64,000 nucleotides of DNA from positions 100,001 to 164,000 of the forward strand of contig CAUJNA010003247.1 of the NCBI GenBank assembly GCA_963377175.1, in the 5' to 3' direction. Position 1 is the first letter of the stretch. The number at the start of each line of letters is the position of its first letter. The stretch comes from Effrenium voratum. Its lineage: Eukaryota; Sar; Dinophyceae; Suessiales; Symbiodiniaceae. The notes under the pieces were generated by a model. It made no database searches and was not told the DNA's origin. It saw only the letters and a list, made by a program, of their open reading frames with translations. The position numbers were made by a program, and so were the translations under genes. This document shows positions 1 through 9,801 of the stretch, piece after piece.

Positions 1-167
1 TGGTCCCAGCGGCCTAGAGGCACGGCTTGAAAACAAACCGCTTCCCCAAATTGTGCTGCTCGCTTTCTTGCAGAACTGAAGGGAACAATCCTGGCAAATT
101 CCGGGAATAGCCTGGAGTTCACCTTGCTTTTGGTGGCGAGAAAAAGGGCAACATAAACTGGGCTGTC

Positions 168-247
168 CTCAGATCCCCTGCTAAAAGTTTAATATTGAGT
201 GAGTTAAGTGGGAACCCCCACTAAACCCTGAAAGACTGAAAAGCTAA
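168..247. repeat. Dispersed element, family E copy 1
   Basis: Shares its core (CCCCTGCTAAAAGTTTAAT, then a CCCCCACTAAACCC motif and an AAGCTAAG end) with 7,786-7,862. It resembles a diverged relative of family D, whose left part has the same TCCCCTGCTAAAAG motif. No clear target-site duplication is visible. Confidence 0.4.
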
Positions 248-249
248 GG

Positions 250-900
250 ATGGCTGGGAACGACCAAGTGAAGTTGACGCGGCCTCAAATTTGTCGCCAT
301 CCGCACAGGTCACCCGGCAGTCATGCAAACACCTGTGTGACGTGAGAGGAAAAAACGACCGCGATTTGCTCGCCATGGTCGAAACGGGACTTGGGTTGTT
401 TGAAAGGTAGCCAAAAGGAAAAGTACTCTCCCGAAACAACCATAGAACCTGCACATGGGGTTCCTGGAAGACACTGTTCCTCGCAAGGGCACCCCTGTGC
501 AGCTTCCATGTTGCTTGAGACGGATATTGCCTGTTTCTGCAGAACTTGGCCTCAGCCCCTTCTTGCCAGCAAGCAGGAAGAACAGAAATTGGGATTTCCT
601 CCTGCCTGTCAGAAAGGTCCCTCTTTTCAGGGAAAACCGGACCTTGATGTTTGGAGAATGCCTAAGTTAGCAGCTGTGGAAAACCGCTTTAGAGCTGCGC
701 CCAGTTGCTTTGCGCTCGGTTTTGCTTGAAATCAAATTTGACTGCGGGCGAAAGAGATTAGCGCGTTCCTATGAATCCTCTGGGTTTCGGACCTGAGGAA
801 ATTTCGGAACAATACAAGTATGCCTGGTGGCAAGCTCAACCTGCCAAATTTTCGACCATGGCTCAGAGAGAGATGACTGGGGATGTCCTGAAGAGGTAGG
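250..900. other. Stretch without a supportable gene
   Basis: Several short overlapping frames are open on both strands here, but none shows splice borders, a recognisable domain or agreement with a neighbouring exon. I see no repeat family in it either. It could be intron, untranslated or diverged coding sequence. Confidence 0.3.
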
Positions 901-1106
901 TGGGACATCCCAGCCATAAGCGGAGTGCAGCCAAGCCGGCCTTGGCAAACGTCACTGGCATTCTCCCAACGAGCTTGAAGCTTCCCTCCAATTTGTGGTT
1001 TGGACTGGTGGTTTGCAACTCCCCAAGCCACCAATCCAACCCACCAACCAAGGGTTACCTCGTAGCCCCACACACCAAAGAGCAAAACCGCAACACCAAG
1101 ACTTAC

Positions 1107-1176
1107 TTGGGCCTCACAACGCGCAACAAGCGCCTTTGGAAGCATAACCCAGGGCCCTAAGGGATACACCTGATGA
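1107..1176 (-). CDS. Possible short exon ending at a GTAAGT donor
   Basis: Read on the minus strand, this 70-nt piece starts straight after the CCAAG end of element C1 and finishes at GTAAGT, a textbook donor (plus-strand positions 1,101-1,106). The frame holds 23 codons (a Q-V-Y-P-L-G-P-W start and an A-R-C-E-A-Q end) after one split base. The presumed upstream exon lies beyond C1 at 1,298 and up. The phase joining the two is not settled, so the gene model stays partial. No family is recognised. Confidence 0.35.
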
Positions 1177-1292
1177 CTTGGTTGCTGTTGACCCCCCTGC
1201 AAAAAGTTTAACTTTTCGGGGGTTTAGCGGAAAACCCCTTGACTTTCACAAAGTTAAATAAACTCTAAGAATCCAACCCAATAGCAGTCAAG
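1177..1292. repeat. Introner-like inverted-repeat element, family C copy 1
   Basis: Begins CTTGGTTGCTGTTGA and ends AATAGCAGTCAAG, which are imperfect terminal inverted repeats. A 6-bp direct repeat GATGAC (1,172-1,177 and 1,292-1,297) overlaps both ends and is a candidate target-site duplication. Read on the minus strand, the borders are GT and AG, between two exon-like pieces. Confidence 0.65.
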
Positions 1293-1297
1293 ATGAC

Positions 1298-1459
1298 AAA
1301 ACGAACAAAACCAGGGGCCCTTTGTTGGAGGTGGGGTGGGCCGGGGCAACTGCTTTGGCAGCTCAGGCGCCACTCTGTTTCTCCATGTCCAACATGCTCT
1401 GATATAGCTTCTGACAGATGGCCATGGCAGGCCATAAAGCAGGAGGCCTTCTTTACCAT
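1298..1459 (-). CDS. Possible exon upstream of element C1
   Basis: An open minus-strand frame with coding-like composition (includes H-L-S-E-A-I-S-E-H-V and Q-Q-R-A-P-G-F-V-R-F) stops at a GT just before C1. It may continue the minus-strand gene whose four exons lie at 1,848-2,513, if that gene does not end at the 1,848 stop. No domain is recognised and the upstream border is not defined. Confidence 0.3.
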
Positions 1460-1634
1460 TATGACATTGATATACTTATCTATATATATATATGCTATCC
1501 AGCATCACTTCATCCGGACATCCTTGCAAACGCTTGGCCTAAATCGAACACGCTCAATACTCAGGAGCCCCTTTTGGCTGGTTCGTTTCAGGGGAGGAAA
1601 CAATTTCAGGAAATCTGGCGACTTTTGTTTTAAG

Positions 1635-1755
1635 TCACATCCTAAGTAGACTGCCAAAAAAACAAACTTCTACTTTACCACTAAAATGTTTTAGTGGTCC
1701 AAGCCCAAAAAAGTGACGAGCTCAAGTCCGAGTCACGGGTCACTCAGGAAGTGAG
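1635..1755. repeat. Inverted-repeat element, family Q copy 1
   Basis: The right end CACTCAGGAAGTGAG is the inverse of the CTCACTTCCTGAGT left end seen in the family (best copy at 36,575). The internal motif CAAAAAAGTGACGAGC is also shared with that copy. The left end is diverged (TCACATCCTAAG). Confidence 0.5.
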
Positions 1756-1847
1756 AAGCTTGGAAATCCATACAACCAAAAACAAAAACGTTGATCAGCC
1801 TGGGTAGAAAAGCAAGAAACAAAACCGTGGGCTTTTCTCAGGTATGT

Positions 1848-2513
1848 TCAAGGGACACCAATAGTGGGATTCTCCAGCCTTCGATTTCGAGAGCCCGGCG
1901 GCCTGGCGAACAGGACCATCATTGCCAGGAGAGTACCCGAGCGTCCTCGGCTATCCCCAGACCTGATTTTGCCCCACCTCTCCTTCTGACCCTTACAAAA
2001 TGGGTTCATTACCCACGAAGCAAACATGGACCCATTTGTTGAAGGCTCATGACTCTAGGTACTTCCTTTTTCTTGCGAACCTCTCAAATGCCCAGTGGGT
2101 TTCCAGGGGAAGAAAAGAATCGGCACCCTTTTTTGGGCTGAGTTTAAAGGGAAGCCTTCCCCAAGAAAATGAAACAAGGGCACCACTGGGCAACTCTCCT
2201 GGAGGATCCCTCCCAAGCTGCAAACACCAAGAGCCCAGCTGGGAGCCCCAAGCTTCCAGCTGCGGAAGACGTCATCTCGGTTGCTTTCTGCCAAGCCCTG
2301 CTAACAGTGACTAACTTTTAGTGGCTTAATTCGGAAAACCCATCAGTTGGCCAAAAGTTAAAGCCCTAACATCCAAGCAAAATGCAACAAAGTCATGTGA
2401 CATCCCCAACCCCACCGCTGGGGACCGCCTGGCTCCAGTTGAACCCCTCCGGAACTGAAAGCGGCAGCCCATGGGGAAAAAGACCGCGAGACGGTAGACA
2501 TTTGTCGAGGTGA
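1848..2513 (-). CDS. Partial four-exon gene of unknown function with two introner introns
   Basis: Four minus-strand pieces join in phase: 2,402-2,513 (acceptor TTTCACAG, donor GT), 2,195-2,275, 2,013-2,080 and 1,848-1,962, ending in TGA. Lengths are 112, 81, 68 and 115 nt. Split codons match at every junction. The introns are element D1 (2,276-2,401), element R1 (2,081-2,194) and a 50-nt GTAATG...CAG intron (1,963-2,012). The product of about 124 residues is Gly/Ser/Pro-rich (pieces such as E-G-F-N-W-S-Q-A-V-P and M-T-S-S-A-A-G-S-L-G) and has no motif I recognise. The first exon starts mid-codon, so upstream exons are missing. The last piece may instead be spliced further (a GT lies before the stop). 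Part of it is also open on the plus strand. The argument rests on phase agreement plus repeat borders. Confidence 0.45.
2083..2195. repeat. Introner-like inverted-repeat element, family R copy 1
   Basis: Ends TGCCCAGTGG and CCACTGGGCA form terminal inverted repeats; the interior shares a TTTAAAGGGAAGCC motif with 4,834-4,998. GAGAG lies next to both ends. On the minus strand, GT at one border and GAGAG at the other serve as splice sites of the gene at 1,848-2,513. Confidence 0.6.
2276..2391. repeat. Introner-like element, family D copy 1
   Basis: Typical D core: CTCGGTTGCTTTCTGC at the left, then AACCCATCAGTTGGCC, CCTAACATCCAAGCAAAATG and CAACAAAG at the right. The direct repeat GTCAT flanks it (2,271-2,275 and 2,392-2,396). 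It forms an intron of the minus-strand gene, with acceptor AACCGAG and a GT donor just outside the right copy of the repeat. Confidence 0.65.
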
Positions 2514-2629
2514 CTGTGAAACACATACACACAAAAAAACTGTGAATTCACAAATTAAATTCGTCAAAGCACCACTTTGAAATCACTTTGAAACCATGGT
2601 CTGAATTTACCAAAAAAAACAACATTCTA

Positions 2630-2735
2630 GGGTTTGTTATAAGTGGTGTAGGATTCCATCCATTCACAGTATGTGTGCAAACATGTATGTATAGACATAT
2701 GTACATATATATATAAATATATGCACATCAAGGAG
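2630..2735. repeat. AT-rich low-complexity tract
   Basis: Imperfect TA/CATA alternation (GTATGTATAGACATATG, then TATATATATAAATATATG). Probably simple repeat in an intron or spacer; no promoter is inferred from it. Confidence 0.5.
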
Positions 2736-2803
2736 TAGTCAACTCGTTCTCATGCAACATTTTGCCGTTTGAAACCCCGAAATGCGATGCCCAAAAATCA
2801 CAG

Positions 2804-2906
2804 ACAAGTGGCCACTTCTTGGCCAGGTGTGTGCGATCTGCTTCTGGAAGTGTCCTCAAAGTCGACAAACACGGCATCTACCGTTTGAACCCGTCGGGCC
2901 TTCCGT
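2804..2906 (+). CDS. Possible exon ending at element K1
   Basis: After CACAG the plus frame is open and coding-like (K-W-P-L-L-G-Q-V-C-A-I-C-F-W-K-C-P), and it reaches a GTGTGA donor just before K1. The region downstream of K1 (3,060-3,200) is open on both strands, and its minus reading (S-D-E-G-S-L-N-F-Q-S-Q-A-G-S) ends at a GTAGGA donor. The two sides therefore do not agree on strand. Treat as an exon candidate only. Confidence 0.25.
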
Positions 2907-2912
2907 GTGATT

Positions 2913-3059
2913 CTAAGGGTTTTGTATTACACCCTGGGAATACACCCGCTGGGTATTGACCCCATTTAGGCACGTGTCTGCATAAAACCGTGCTATGTTG
3001 AACCATTCTGGGTCATTTCCCAAGGGTGTAATCTCAGGGTGTAAGTCAAAGACCCTCAG
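2913..3059. repeat. Long-TIR element, family K copy 1
   Basis: Terminal inverted repeats of about 40 bp: CTAAGGGTTTTGTATTACAC at the left, and the inverse of GGGTGTAA...CCCTCAG at the right. The copy at 11,994-12,139 has the same ends and a different centre. Behaves like a short non-autonomous DNA transposon. Confidence 0.7.
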
Positions 3060-4280
3060 AGTTACGAGAGTCATTGTCTGTTGCTTGAGTTGCGCTAAGG
3101 CTCCAATCCTATGTTCCTACCGCTCGATGCGAGACGGCCACGCAAGTATGGCACGCGGCTTCCCGCTTGTGATTGGAAGTTGAGCGAGCCCTCGTCGCTC
3201 GTCGCAAACCAGAGGAAAAAAAAACACACACTGGGCCACTGGGCGTGTTGACAGTTAGACCCCAGAGCCCCAGACTGCTGTTGCCAGTGGACCTTCTCTC
3301 CCCCTCCGAAACAGGTACGAAAAAGGGCACGAAGGGGCCGATTTCAGGGATACATGAAAACACCTGAACATTGCAACTTGTAAATGGTGGTTTCCAACTT
3401 TATTCTTGGTGCTGAAAAAGCAACATGTTGCAACTGGTGGCAAAATCTATCTTTCAAGGAGCCCTGCATTTCTTTGAGCCCAGTGAAGCCAGCAGAGATC
3501 ACCTTTCTCATGGGAGCTGAATGTATCAACTGGCGAATGAATTTCTCATCGGGCAAAAGCCCCAAGTTCAGAAAAACAAATGCCACGGAAAGGGCGACTG
3601 TTTGGTTAGGTACCCGGATTCTTCAAGCCCCCGGTTGCCAAACTTATTGAGCGAAAGCCTTTACAGGGAAGGGGGGGCAAGAATCCATCAGGTTGATAGC
3701 CCGCGCAAAGATCTCCATGCCAACAAACAGGCCGTCCTTTGTTTGGGCCCCCCAAACGAAATGTTCAAATCTCCACGAAACGTGGATTGCGAAACCCTGC
3801 GCAAATTCCGGGCTTTGCATCCTAGCGCGACGCCGTCAGATTAAAGTTCCCAAACGTCTGTGCGACCATCGTTCTTTTCAAAACCACTCCTGGGTATCCG
3901 CAGGAAAGATTCCAGCCAAAAAACGGGGCCATCTCAGAGAAATATTGACTGGAAATCTCACCCAGCCCTTCTTAGGGGTAGAAAAACAAATCGGAGGGGG
4001 GGCGGTCCAAGACTCCATTCCATATCTCCAGGGATCTGTTGCCCACTATGAATCAACAAAGGGTTGGCCTTTTCCTCTGAACAGCCTCCCTCTGCAACCT
4101 CCCTTGCAAAGGCTTTCTACCCCAACAGGGCTGCAACAAAATCAAATTCTCACAGAACCAGTGGAGAAACCAAGCCATGGATCCACGATCCTCACAACGA
4201 CCAGAGAGTCATAATCAAAACCGGTACTAAAATGGTCGTAATCCCAGAGCCATGCTTCAAGACTTAAGCTGGATATCCGA
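3060..4280. other. Stretch of unresolved exon-like islands
   Basis: Overlapping open frames occur on both strands around 3,120-3,360, 3,384-3,650 and 3,690-4,214, none with consistent splice borders. A GC-richer patch at 3,120-3,200 is the best exon candidate (see 2,804). No repeat-family core is recognisable in most of this stretch. Confidence 0.3.
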
Positions 4281-4379
4281 AGCTATTTCTGGCAAGGGGA
4301 TTGTCCCTTGCTAACCCAACCATCAATCCCCCGAGTTTTGAGCGAGTGGCTCAGAGTTAGAATAAGTGGGTACCCACTT

Positions 4380-4470
4380 TTTTCTGTAAAGGAACCCTCC
4401 CCCCCAAAAAAAGTGGGCAACAGGGGGGGGGAGGGAATTCTCCTGGGTCCCGGCCCATGCATTTCCCATT
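4380..4470. repeat. C- and G-run rich low-complexity patch
   Basis: Runs of C (4,390-4,396) and G (4,425-4,433) separated by AAAAAAAGTGGGC, on a purine/pyrimidine asymmetric background continuing to about 4,600. No gene can be called through it. Confidence 0.4.
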
Positions 4471-4785
4471 TACTATCCAGGCTTGCAGGGCGGAAAAAAG
4501 GGGGCGGCCCCAGGGCGCGAATTGAGGCCTCCTGGCCCAAAACCCCCCACGAATTCCCCACGACCAAATCCCAACCCCCGAGCTCCGGAGAAAAACGAAC
4601 AACCGCCCCATGCCAGACTCCTCGGAGGGCTCCTGGGCCGAAAGCGTGTCTCCTTAGACCCTCAAAAAATGGGCGGTGGTGGTCAAAAATGGCCGGTAAC
4701 CCCAGCCATGGGTTGCCCTATGGAAAGGACCAAGACCAAGTCCTGGTCAAATTTTGACCTCAAATGGGTCCATGCCCCGGAAATT

Positions 4786-4829
4786 GGGGAGTGACCCCTT
4801 TTTTTAAGGGTCATGGAGACTCCATGTGG
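4786..4829. repeat. Partial element, family F copy 5
   Basis: Only the right half of the family is present: AAGGGTCATGGAGACTCCA, preceded by a short GTGACCCC arm. It directly abuts family R copy 2, so the two may be nested. Confidence 0.45.
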
Positions 4830-4833
4830 GTGC

Positions 4834-4998
4834 CAGTGGATTTTCAGGGGACCAAAAGGGATCGGCATCCGAAATTTTGAGGGGTTGGTTGAATTGAAAG
4901 GGAACCCTTCCGATTCTTTTGGGGAAGGGTTGAAATTTAAAGGGAGCCCTTCACACAAAAATAGAGGAAGACAGGGCGCCACTGGGCAACTGGGAGAT
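4834..4998. repeat. Inverted-repeat element, family R copy 2
   Basis: Left end TGCCAGTGGATTTTCAGGGG and right end CGCCACTGGGCAACTGGGAG correspond to family R copy 1 at 2,083. The interior carries GGGGAAGGGTTGAAATTTAA, also shared. It lies upstream of the two-exon model at 5,184. Confidence 0.55.
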
Positions 4999-5100
4999 TT
5001 TCCCTGGCCCAGAAAACTGGGTGCATCACATCCGGAGCCTGGCAGGCTGGGGGGGGGGGGGGCTGGAAAAACCATCGTCCGTCCGTTCTTGTGTTGTTCA

Positions 5101-5183
5101 GTACCTGGAGTCTCCATGACCTCTTAAAAAAAGATAATCACCCGGGTCATGAGCCCATTTTTAAAGGGTCACGGAGACTCCAG
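5101..5183. repeat. Introner-like element, family F copy 3
   Basis: GTACCTGGAGTCTCC at the left and GGAGACTCCAG at the right are terminal inverted repeats. The element starts with GT and ends with AG, and the exon at 5,184 begins directly after it, so it fits an intron of the plus-strand gene. Confidence 0.6.
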
Positions 5184-5724
5184 CTATTAATTTGTCTTTT
5201 CAACATGGGCTACGGACATGCCCCAAAACCCCCGGATCCTCGAAACTCTGGACCGAAACCGACCCAGGAAACCACTCCGGCGAAACCAAATCTATGGGTT
5301 GGGTGCAGGCTGGGCTCGCTGGGCTCCCTTACGAACAAGGTGGTGCCTGGCTCAACCTTCAACATCTGCAATTGGAGGTGACCATAGCTCGGTTGCTTTC
5401 TGCTCCCCTGCTAAAAGTTTTATTTTTAGTGGTTTAGTGGAAAACCCATTAGTTGGCAAAAAGTTAAAGTCCTAACAGCCAAGCAAAATGCACCAAAGAT
5501 AGGTGACCATAAGTGAACTGTTGGCAAAATCGATGGGCTTCCCCGGCAAATTGAACATAAAAATCCAAGCTACACCAATGGAACCCGTCTGTTTCTATCA
5601 AACCGAAGCTAAAAGGAACCCCAATGCACCCTGGATTCGCTTGTGTCCCCGAAATCCGAAACCTGAAGCTCCGGGAGACTCAGTTCGTTCGGACCTGGAA
5701 ATCAAAAAGTTCAATTCACCCTGA
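5184..5724 (+). CDS. Two exons joined across introner D2; protein unknown
   Basis: Exon 1 (5,184-5,377) opens directly after the AG of element F3. Exon 2 (5,503-5,724) ends in TGA. Removing 5,378-5,502 (125 nt, GT to AG) joins the frames in phase zero, giving about 137 residues across the junction. The junction reads N-L-Q-H-L-Q-L-E then V-T-I-S-E-L-L-A-K-S. Without splicing, the upstream frame runs into element sequence. The composition is protein-like (W and M present, hydrophobics spaced), but I recognise no family. Exon 2 may really stop earlier at a donor. The upstream exon, before F3, is not resolved because a long G run lies there. The target-site evidence is given under the D2 element. 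Confidence 0.5.
5387..5500. repeat. Introner, family D copy 2, with 11-bp target-site duplication
   Basis: The element has the family D core (GGTTGCTTTCTGCTCCCCTG ... CCAAGCAAAATGCACCAAAG). It lies between two perfect copies of AGGTGACCATA at 5,376-5,386 and 5,501-5,511. The left copy supplies the GT donor (AG/GTGACC) and the right copy the AG acceptor (AG/GTGACC). Splicing therefore restores the sequence as it was before insertion. Confidence 0.8.
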
Positions 5725-5754
5725 CCCACTCAAAGATCTCACAGTGGACCCAAA

Positions 5755-6210
5755 GTGCTGGGAGAACCCAATCTTCGTCAGATTTTAGTTGATTTGCTTT
5801 GGGCCAAACTTTCACCAAATCTCAGCGATCGCCAGGGGCTCGGATTCTTTGATCGAGTTTTTGGACGTGCGCGCGTGGATTTCTGTCTCGGAAAAGTACT
5901 TGGTGCCATTCCCCACAGTCGCCACTGTCCTCACAATCCCAGCCCCCACAGTTCTTCCACAATCCCCCTTTTCCTACAGCCCCCACTCCGTTTGTGACTT
6001 GGGCCTAAACACGGCTGCATCCCCAAAATGGCCCCAAGGGCCACATGGAAACGAACACTACCTGCGGCTTGCCCTAGCTCTAGCAAATGTTGAGCCACAT
6101 GGGTACATGGATCCTCTCAGTGCATCAAAGGCTGAATGTATACGTTTGCCTTGGTATGAAACCCTAGTTTTTGGATTGGTTCACCGTTCGTTGTGGCTTA
6201 ATTAATTATG
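5755..6210. other. Stretch with two unresolved open frames
   Basis: Two overlapping plus-strand frames are open between 5,755 and 6,205. Their texture is coding-like in places (a Q-I-S-A-I-A-R-G-S-D piece near 5,818), but no splice partner could be assigned. The C-rich tract at 5,935-5,990 looks pyrimidine-like, as in an intron end. Confidence 0.25.
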
Positions 6211-6528
6211 GGAAATAAGTCCCAAAAAGGGCCCAACATGGACCTACTGTGGATGGAACAAATCCGTTCGCACCACTTTGAACCCATGAGAAGCTATTGT
6301 TTGTTGGTATTTTCAAGGGGGATCATCATTCCGGGGGTTGTTAGGTGGTGCGAAATGGATTTCGCCCTTCCACACTCTGCAATCAGACTTTGAGGTCTGG
6401 GAGACCAACTCGCTCTTACCTCAGGTCGCGGCTGCAACATAAGGAACCAGCCTGGCAACCGGCGTCCGGGCGAAGGAAAGCCGCCAAGAGGACAAACATT
6501 CCACGAAGCCCAAGAGGAAATGTCGAGC

Positions 6529-6624
6529 CTACCTGGAGTCTCCATGACCCCTGAAAAATGGGGTCACCCAAAACTAGTGGGGTCATGACCCCATTTTTGA
6601 AGGGTCACGGAGACTCCAGGTAGA
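6529..6624. repeat. Inverted-repeat element, family F copy 2
   Basis: The best family F copy: left end CTACCTGGAGTCTCCATGAC and right end GTCACGGAGACTCCAGGTAG pair over about 24 bp with one mismatch. The centre holds a second palindrome (GGGGTCATGACCCC). No clear target-site duplication. Confidence 0.75.
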
Positions 6625-7120
6625 GAATGGTAGAGAGCCCCTGTGCCAGGCTTTGCGGAGGATTTTTTTTTAAATACAAATAGCCCCAGTCGGAGAGGTG
6701 AGTCTCGTTCCCATATCGCCCTGCAGGAGAAGCTTGCGTCCTATTTTACCTCAGCTTAATTAAAAATGACAAATGTTAGATCCTGGCCATTCAGATCTCT
6801 TCATCCTCAAATGACATGCGAGAGCTCTCCGCCATCTCAGACCAGAATGGTTGTTGGCTCGGCCAAGCTTTGGCTCCCTTACCTACAGAAATGGGCAGCT
6901 TCAAGCCTCGAGGCACCAAAAGTTGACCTTTTGCGCAGTTGCAACTACCCAAAACTTCCGGGACCGCACCGATGATGGAACCGGTCAAGGGGGAAAACTG
7001 GGTGCGACTCACCGACCGCGAAGAAGGGGGCGTACGGTGCACATGTTGTCAATGACTAAGAAAAGCGAAGCAGAAGGCTAACGTGCCGTAGGAACCCCCA
7101 AGTGGTGACTGTCTAGTTAG

Positions 7121-7220
7121 CGGTGGGTCAAGAATAGGTACCCAAAATGGCTTGCCCTGGTAAGTGGAAACATAACAAAATCTGCGGTCCCCTGGTGGTC
7201 TAATTTTTACCCACACCCAG
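7121..7220. repeat. Inverted-repeat element, family J copy 2
   Basis: Left GCGGTGGGTCAAG, right TTTTTACCCACACCCAG. The middle motif CCCTGGTAAGTGGAAAC is shared with copy 1 at 46,381 (CCCTGGTAGATGGAAAC). Confidence 0.55.
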
Positions 7221-7616
7221 TTGATTTTCCCTTTGCAACCAAGCTGACGGAGTCGATCTCGGCTGAAAGGCCAGGGGACCCTGGCCGTCCCAGTTGACCC
7301 CTGTTTTTCGGGGTCCAGAAAGGTGGCGAAAGGTAAAATGTGACCTCCGGAGGTCCGCAAAACCCAAACTGTGACCTCCAGGGTCATTAATGGAAACCAG
7401 AATCTCAGAAACCTGGGGTTCTCTGTTGGTTTCATTCTGATCTATCACATCAGCTCGGCTCCGTAAGCTTCCTTCGGCCTTCTTCAGCCTTCCTGTTTCA
7501 ACCCAAACTCTCGGGCGAAACGAATGCAGTTTGACGCCTTCCGCTGGCCGAGAGGTTCTTGAAGTGGTCAAGGCACGCCTGGCGGCTGCTTCAGAAAGGG
7601 CGTAAAACCGTTTAAA

Positions 7617-7725
7617 ACGTAGACCCCATATTAATCAACCCAGTGTTCCCCTCCAAAAATCATGACTGCCCACTGATCCCAGGGACACCCCCCCCATTAT
7701 TTAACTGGGTTTGGGGTCAACAACC
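7617..7725. repeat. Inverted-repeat element, family I copy 1
   Basis: ACCCCATATTAATCAACCCA at the left is the family signature; the right end (GGGTTTGGGGTCAAC) is degenerate. The internal GACACCCCCCCCATTATT matches copy 2 in inverse orientation. Confidence 0.5.
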
Positions 7726-7785
7726 CATGGGTTTGCTCACCCCAAGCGACCTGTGCTTTTTGACAAACTGGACTGGCCTCGGTCC

Positions 7786-7862
7786 GGTTCCCCCGCTCAA
7801 ATTGACTAACTTTTAGCGGACATTCCCCACTAAACCCGAAACAAACTACAAAGCTAAGTGGA
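7786..7862. repeat. Dispersed element, family E copy 2
   Basis: Shares the CCCCACTAAACCCGAAA core and the AAGCTAAGTGGATGG end with the copy at 168-247; related to family D by its GACTAACTTTTAGCGG motif. Confidence 0.4.
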
Positions 7863-8338
7863 TGGCAATGGCCACCAAGAGGAAATGTCTGAGCTACGCG
7901 CGCATTTGCTCAGGCCAATTGAGCGCGCAGCATCTCCTCCCCCCAATCAACATGCGTGTGTGCCTTAACGGCTGCCTTTCGAGAACTGTAAACCTTGCAT
8001 CCCGAGCAAAGGTGACAAAACTTGATTGGGTTGCATGGGTCTGGGGAAAACAACTCCCCAAAAACCGCGTCCTTTTGGAACACGAGCAACGGGGTTTTAA
8101 AAGGCATCCATGAAACACCGGGCCTGCAGGGATTCATCATTCTTAGCTATGAAACGACCCCGCGGCCTGTCTCCTGATCCCCTTTTAGCTTGAAATGATG
8201 CCAGAGGGAGGTTTGGGTGCAGCCATCTGACCAGCTGGATTGTCTGTAAGGCACCATCAAAGAAGAGGCAAACAATCATTCAAGGAGTGCCAAAACAAGG
8301 TCACACCATTGCGCACGGAACAATCTATGCGTTGCCTC

Positions 8339-9062
8339 TCAGCAGGCAATGAGCGAATGATTCGTAATCCGGATGGCCCCCAAAACCCATTGCTGATGAC
8401 CCCCCAGTTTAAAAAGAAAAAAAACAAAAACAGTTGCCCCGAACATTTGGCCGCACGTTTGACCAGAGACATGCCACGGCAAGCGCCATGGAACCGTCTG
8501 ACATGCCGAGGCCTGTTGGCCCTGGATCTTGGAAGCCACCACGCTCAAAGGCGTGCCCTTGAAGACTTTGTGCTGCAGCCCATGGTAGCAGGACTGCGGC
8601 CAAAGCAGAAAACGAAAACGCGGCGGAAGTCGGGGAGTGTCGACTTGTTCCATGGTGAAAAGTTCTGGGGTCTTGGTCAGAAGAGCATGTTGGGATTCGG
8701 GAGTGATGTTTTGCCGCCCGAGAAGTCAAAAGGAAGACCCCACTCATTATTGGCCTCAATGGGAAGAGCACGTCGGGCAGAAATGGAAAAATTGTGACTG
8801 GGGCTCCTGAGCAGCATGACATGAGGCAGCACGCAGGCAGCTTTCTCCAAAGCGCGTATGTTGGGGCAACAGCCGAGGGGGCATGGGGAAGGACGAGAAA
8901 ACGGATGGGCAAGAAAGCAAATACTGGAGAACCGGATAGCCAACGACTAGTTCTCGGTTTGAAAATAGGAACTATGGTCGACACCTCCGAGGTAACAAGA
9001 CAAAGCCAAATAAGATCACAGGGCACAAGAAAACCCAAGGCCTCCACTGGAAGGGCTCTCTG
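8339..9062. other. Coding-like patch, strand unresolved
   Basis: The plus strand is open from 8,240 to 8,797 and the minus strand from 9,290 back to 8,409. A third frame (minus, 8,653 to 8,339) has the best codon-like composition (Y-H-G-L-Q-H-K-V-F-K-G-T-P). This triple openness reflects GC-rich sequence and shows that an exon probably lies here, but I cannot say on which strand. No domain is recognised. Confidence 0.3.
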
Positions 9063-9188
9063 AACCTTCGGATCCATCGGATATTTCCAGGGCGTTCCCA
9101 CATCCAAGGGAACTGGGCCAGGCAAAATGCACGGTGGAACCTTCACAAGCTCACAAGGCACCAGCAGCCACCATACTAGGCCAAAGGA

Positions 9189-9315
9189 ATATATATATAT
9201 AGATAGTATGGTAGCCCTATATATATATATACACATATGTATGGGCGTGTCTGTTATTTTAAGAGACCCCCCCAAATGGTGGTTTTCCATTCGGTACCAC
9301 TATATATATATATAA
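9189..9315. repeat. Three TA microsatellite blocks
   Basis: ATATATATATATAG at 9,189, TATATATATATACACATATG near 9,219 and TATATATATATAAG near 9,301, separated by unique sequence. Simple repeats. Confidence 0.7.
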
Positions 9316-9539
9316 GCAGCTTGTAGACATTAACTGATTAAATGCGTAAATCAAGCAATTCGTGTTGTCTCACCAACCTAGGTTGCAACCTGGTCGGTGC
9401 CTGCGTTTGCCGGCTGATGTCAAAGGACAACCTCTTCACACTAAAAGATGGCGACAACTTGGCTGCTGTTAAGTTGGATCTTGGACTTTTAGCTTTTTGG
9501 AAAAGATGACTTGCACTACTAACTTGCAACGAACTCTAA

Positions 9540-9718
9540 CAGTTTGTGGACAGGGGGATGGGACAACGCCGCACGCTCTAATTCGGGTCCAAGCGCAGAT
9601 TAACGATGCTGTCAAGAGGGTGTCGCTGTGGGCAGTGACTCTGGAAAAACAATCTGATCACAATTTGAGTGAGGAGTTGACCAAACAGAAAGGAATTCAG
9701 GTGCCCCTGAACAACTGA
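9540..9718 (+). CDS. Possible exon upstream of the RRM half-domain, plus frame
   Basis: An open plus frame with protein-like content (I-R-V-Q-A-Q-I-N-D-A-V-K-R-V-S-L-W-A-V-T) could end at a CAG/GTGCCC donor near 9,704. It runs opposite to the neighbouring RRM fragment, so it would belong to another gene or be a shadow. No family is recognised. Confidence 0.2.
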
Positions 9719-9801
9719 AGGACTCTCCTGCAGATTCAGCTGGAACCCCCAAACCAAAGCCCATTAGAGGAACCTCCGAGCAAGTTGCCCCCGACATGAA
9801 C

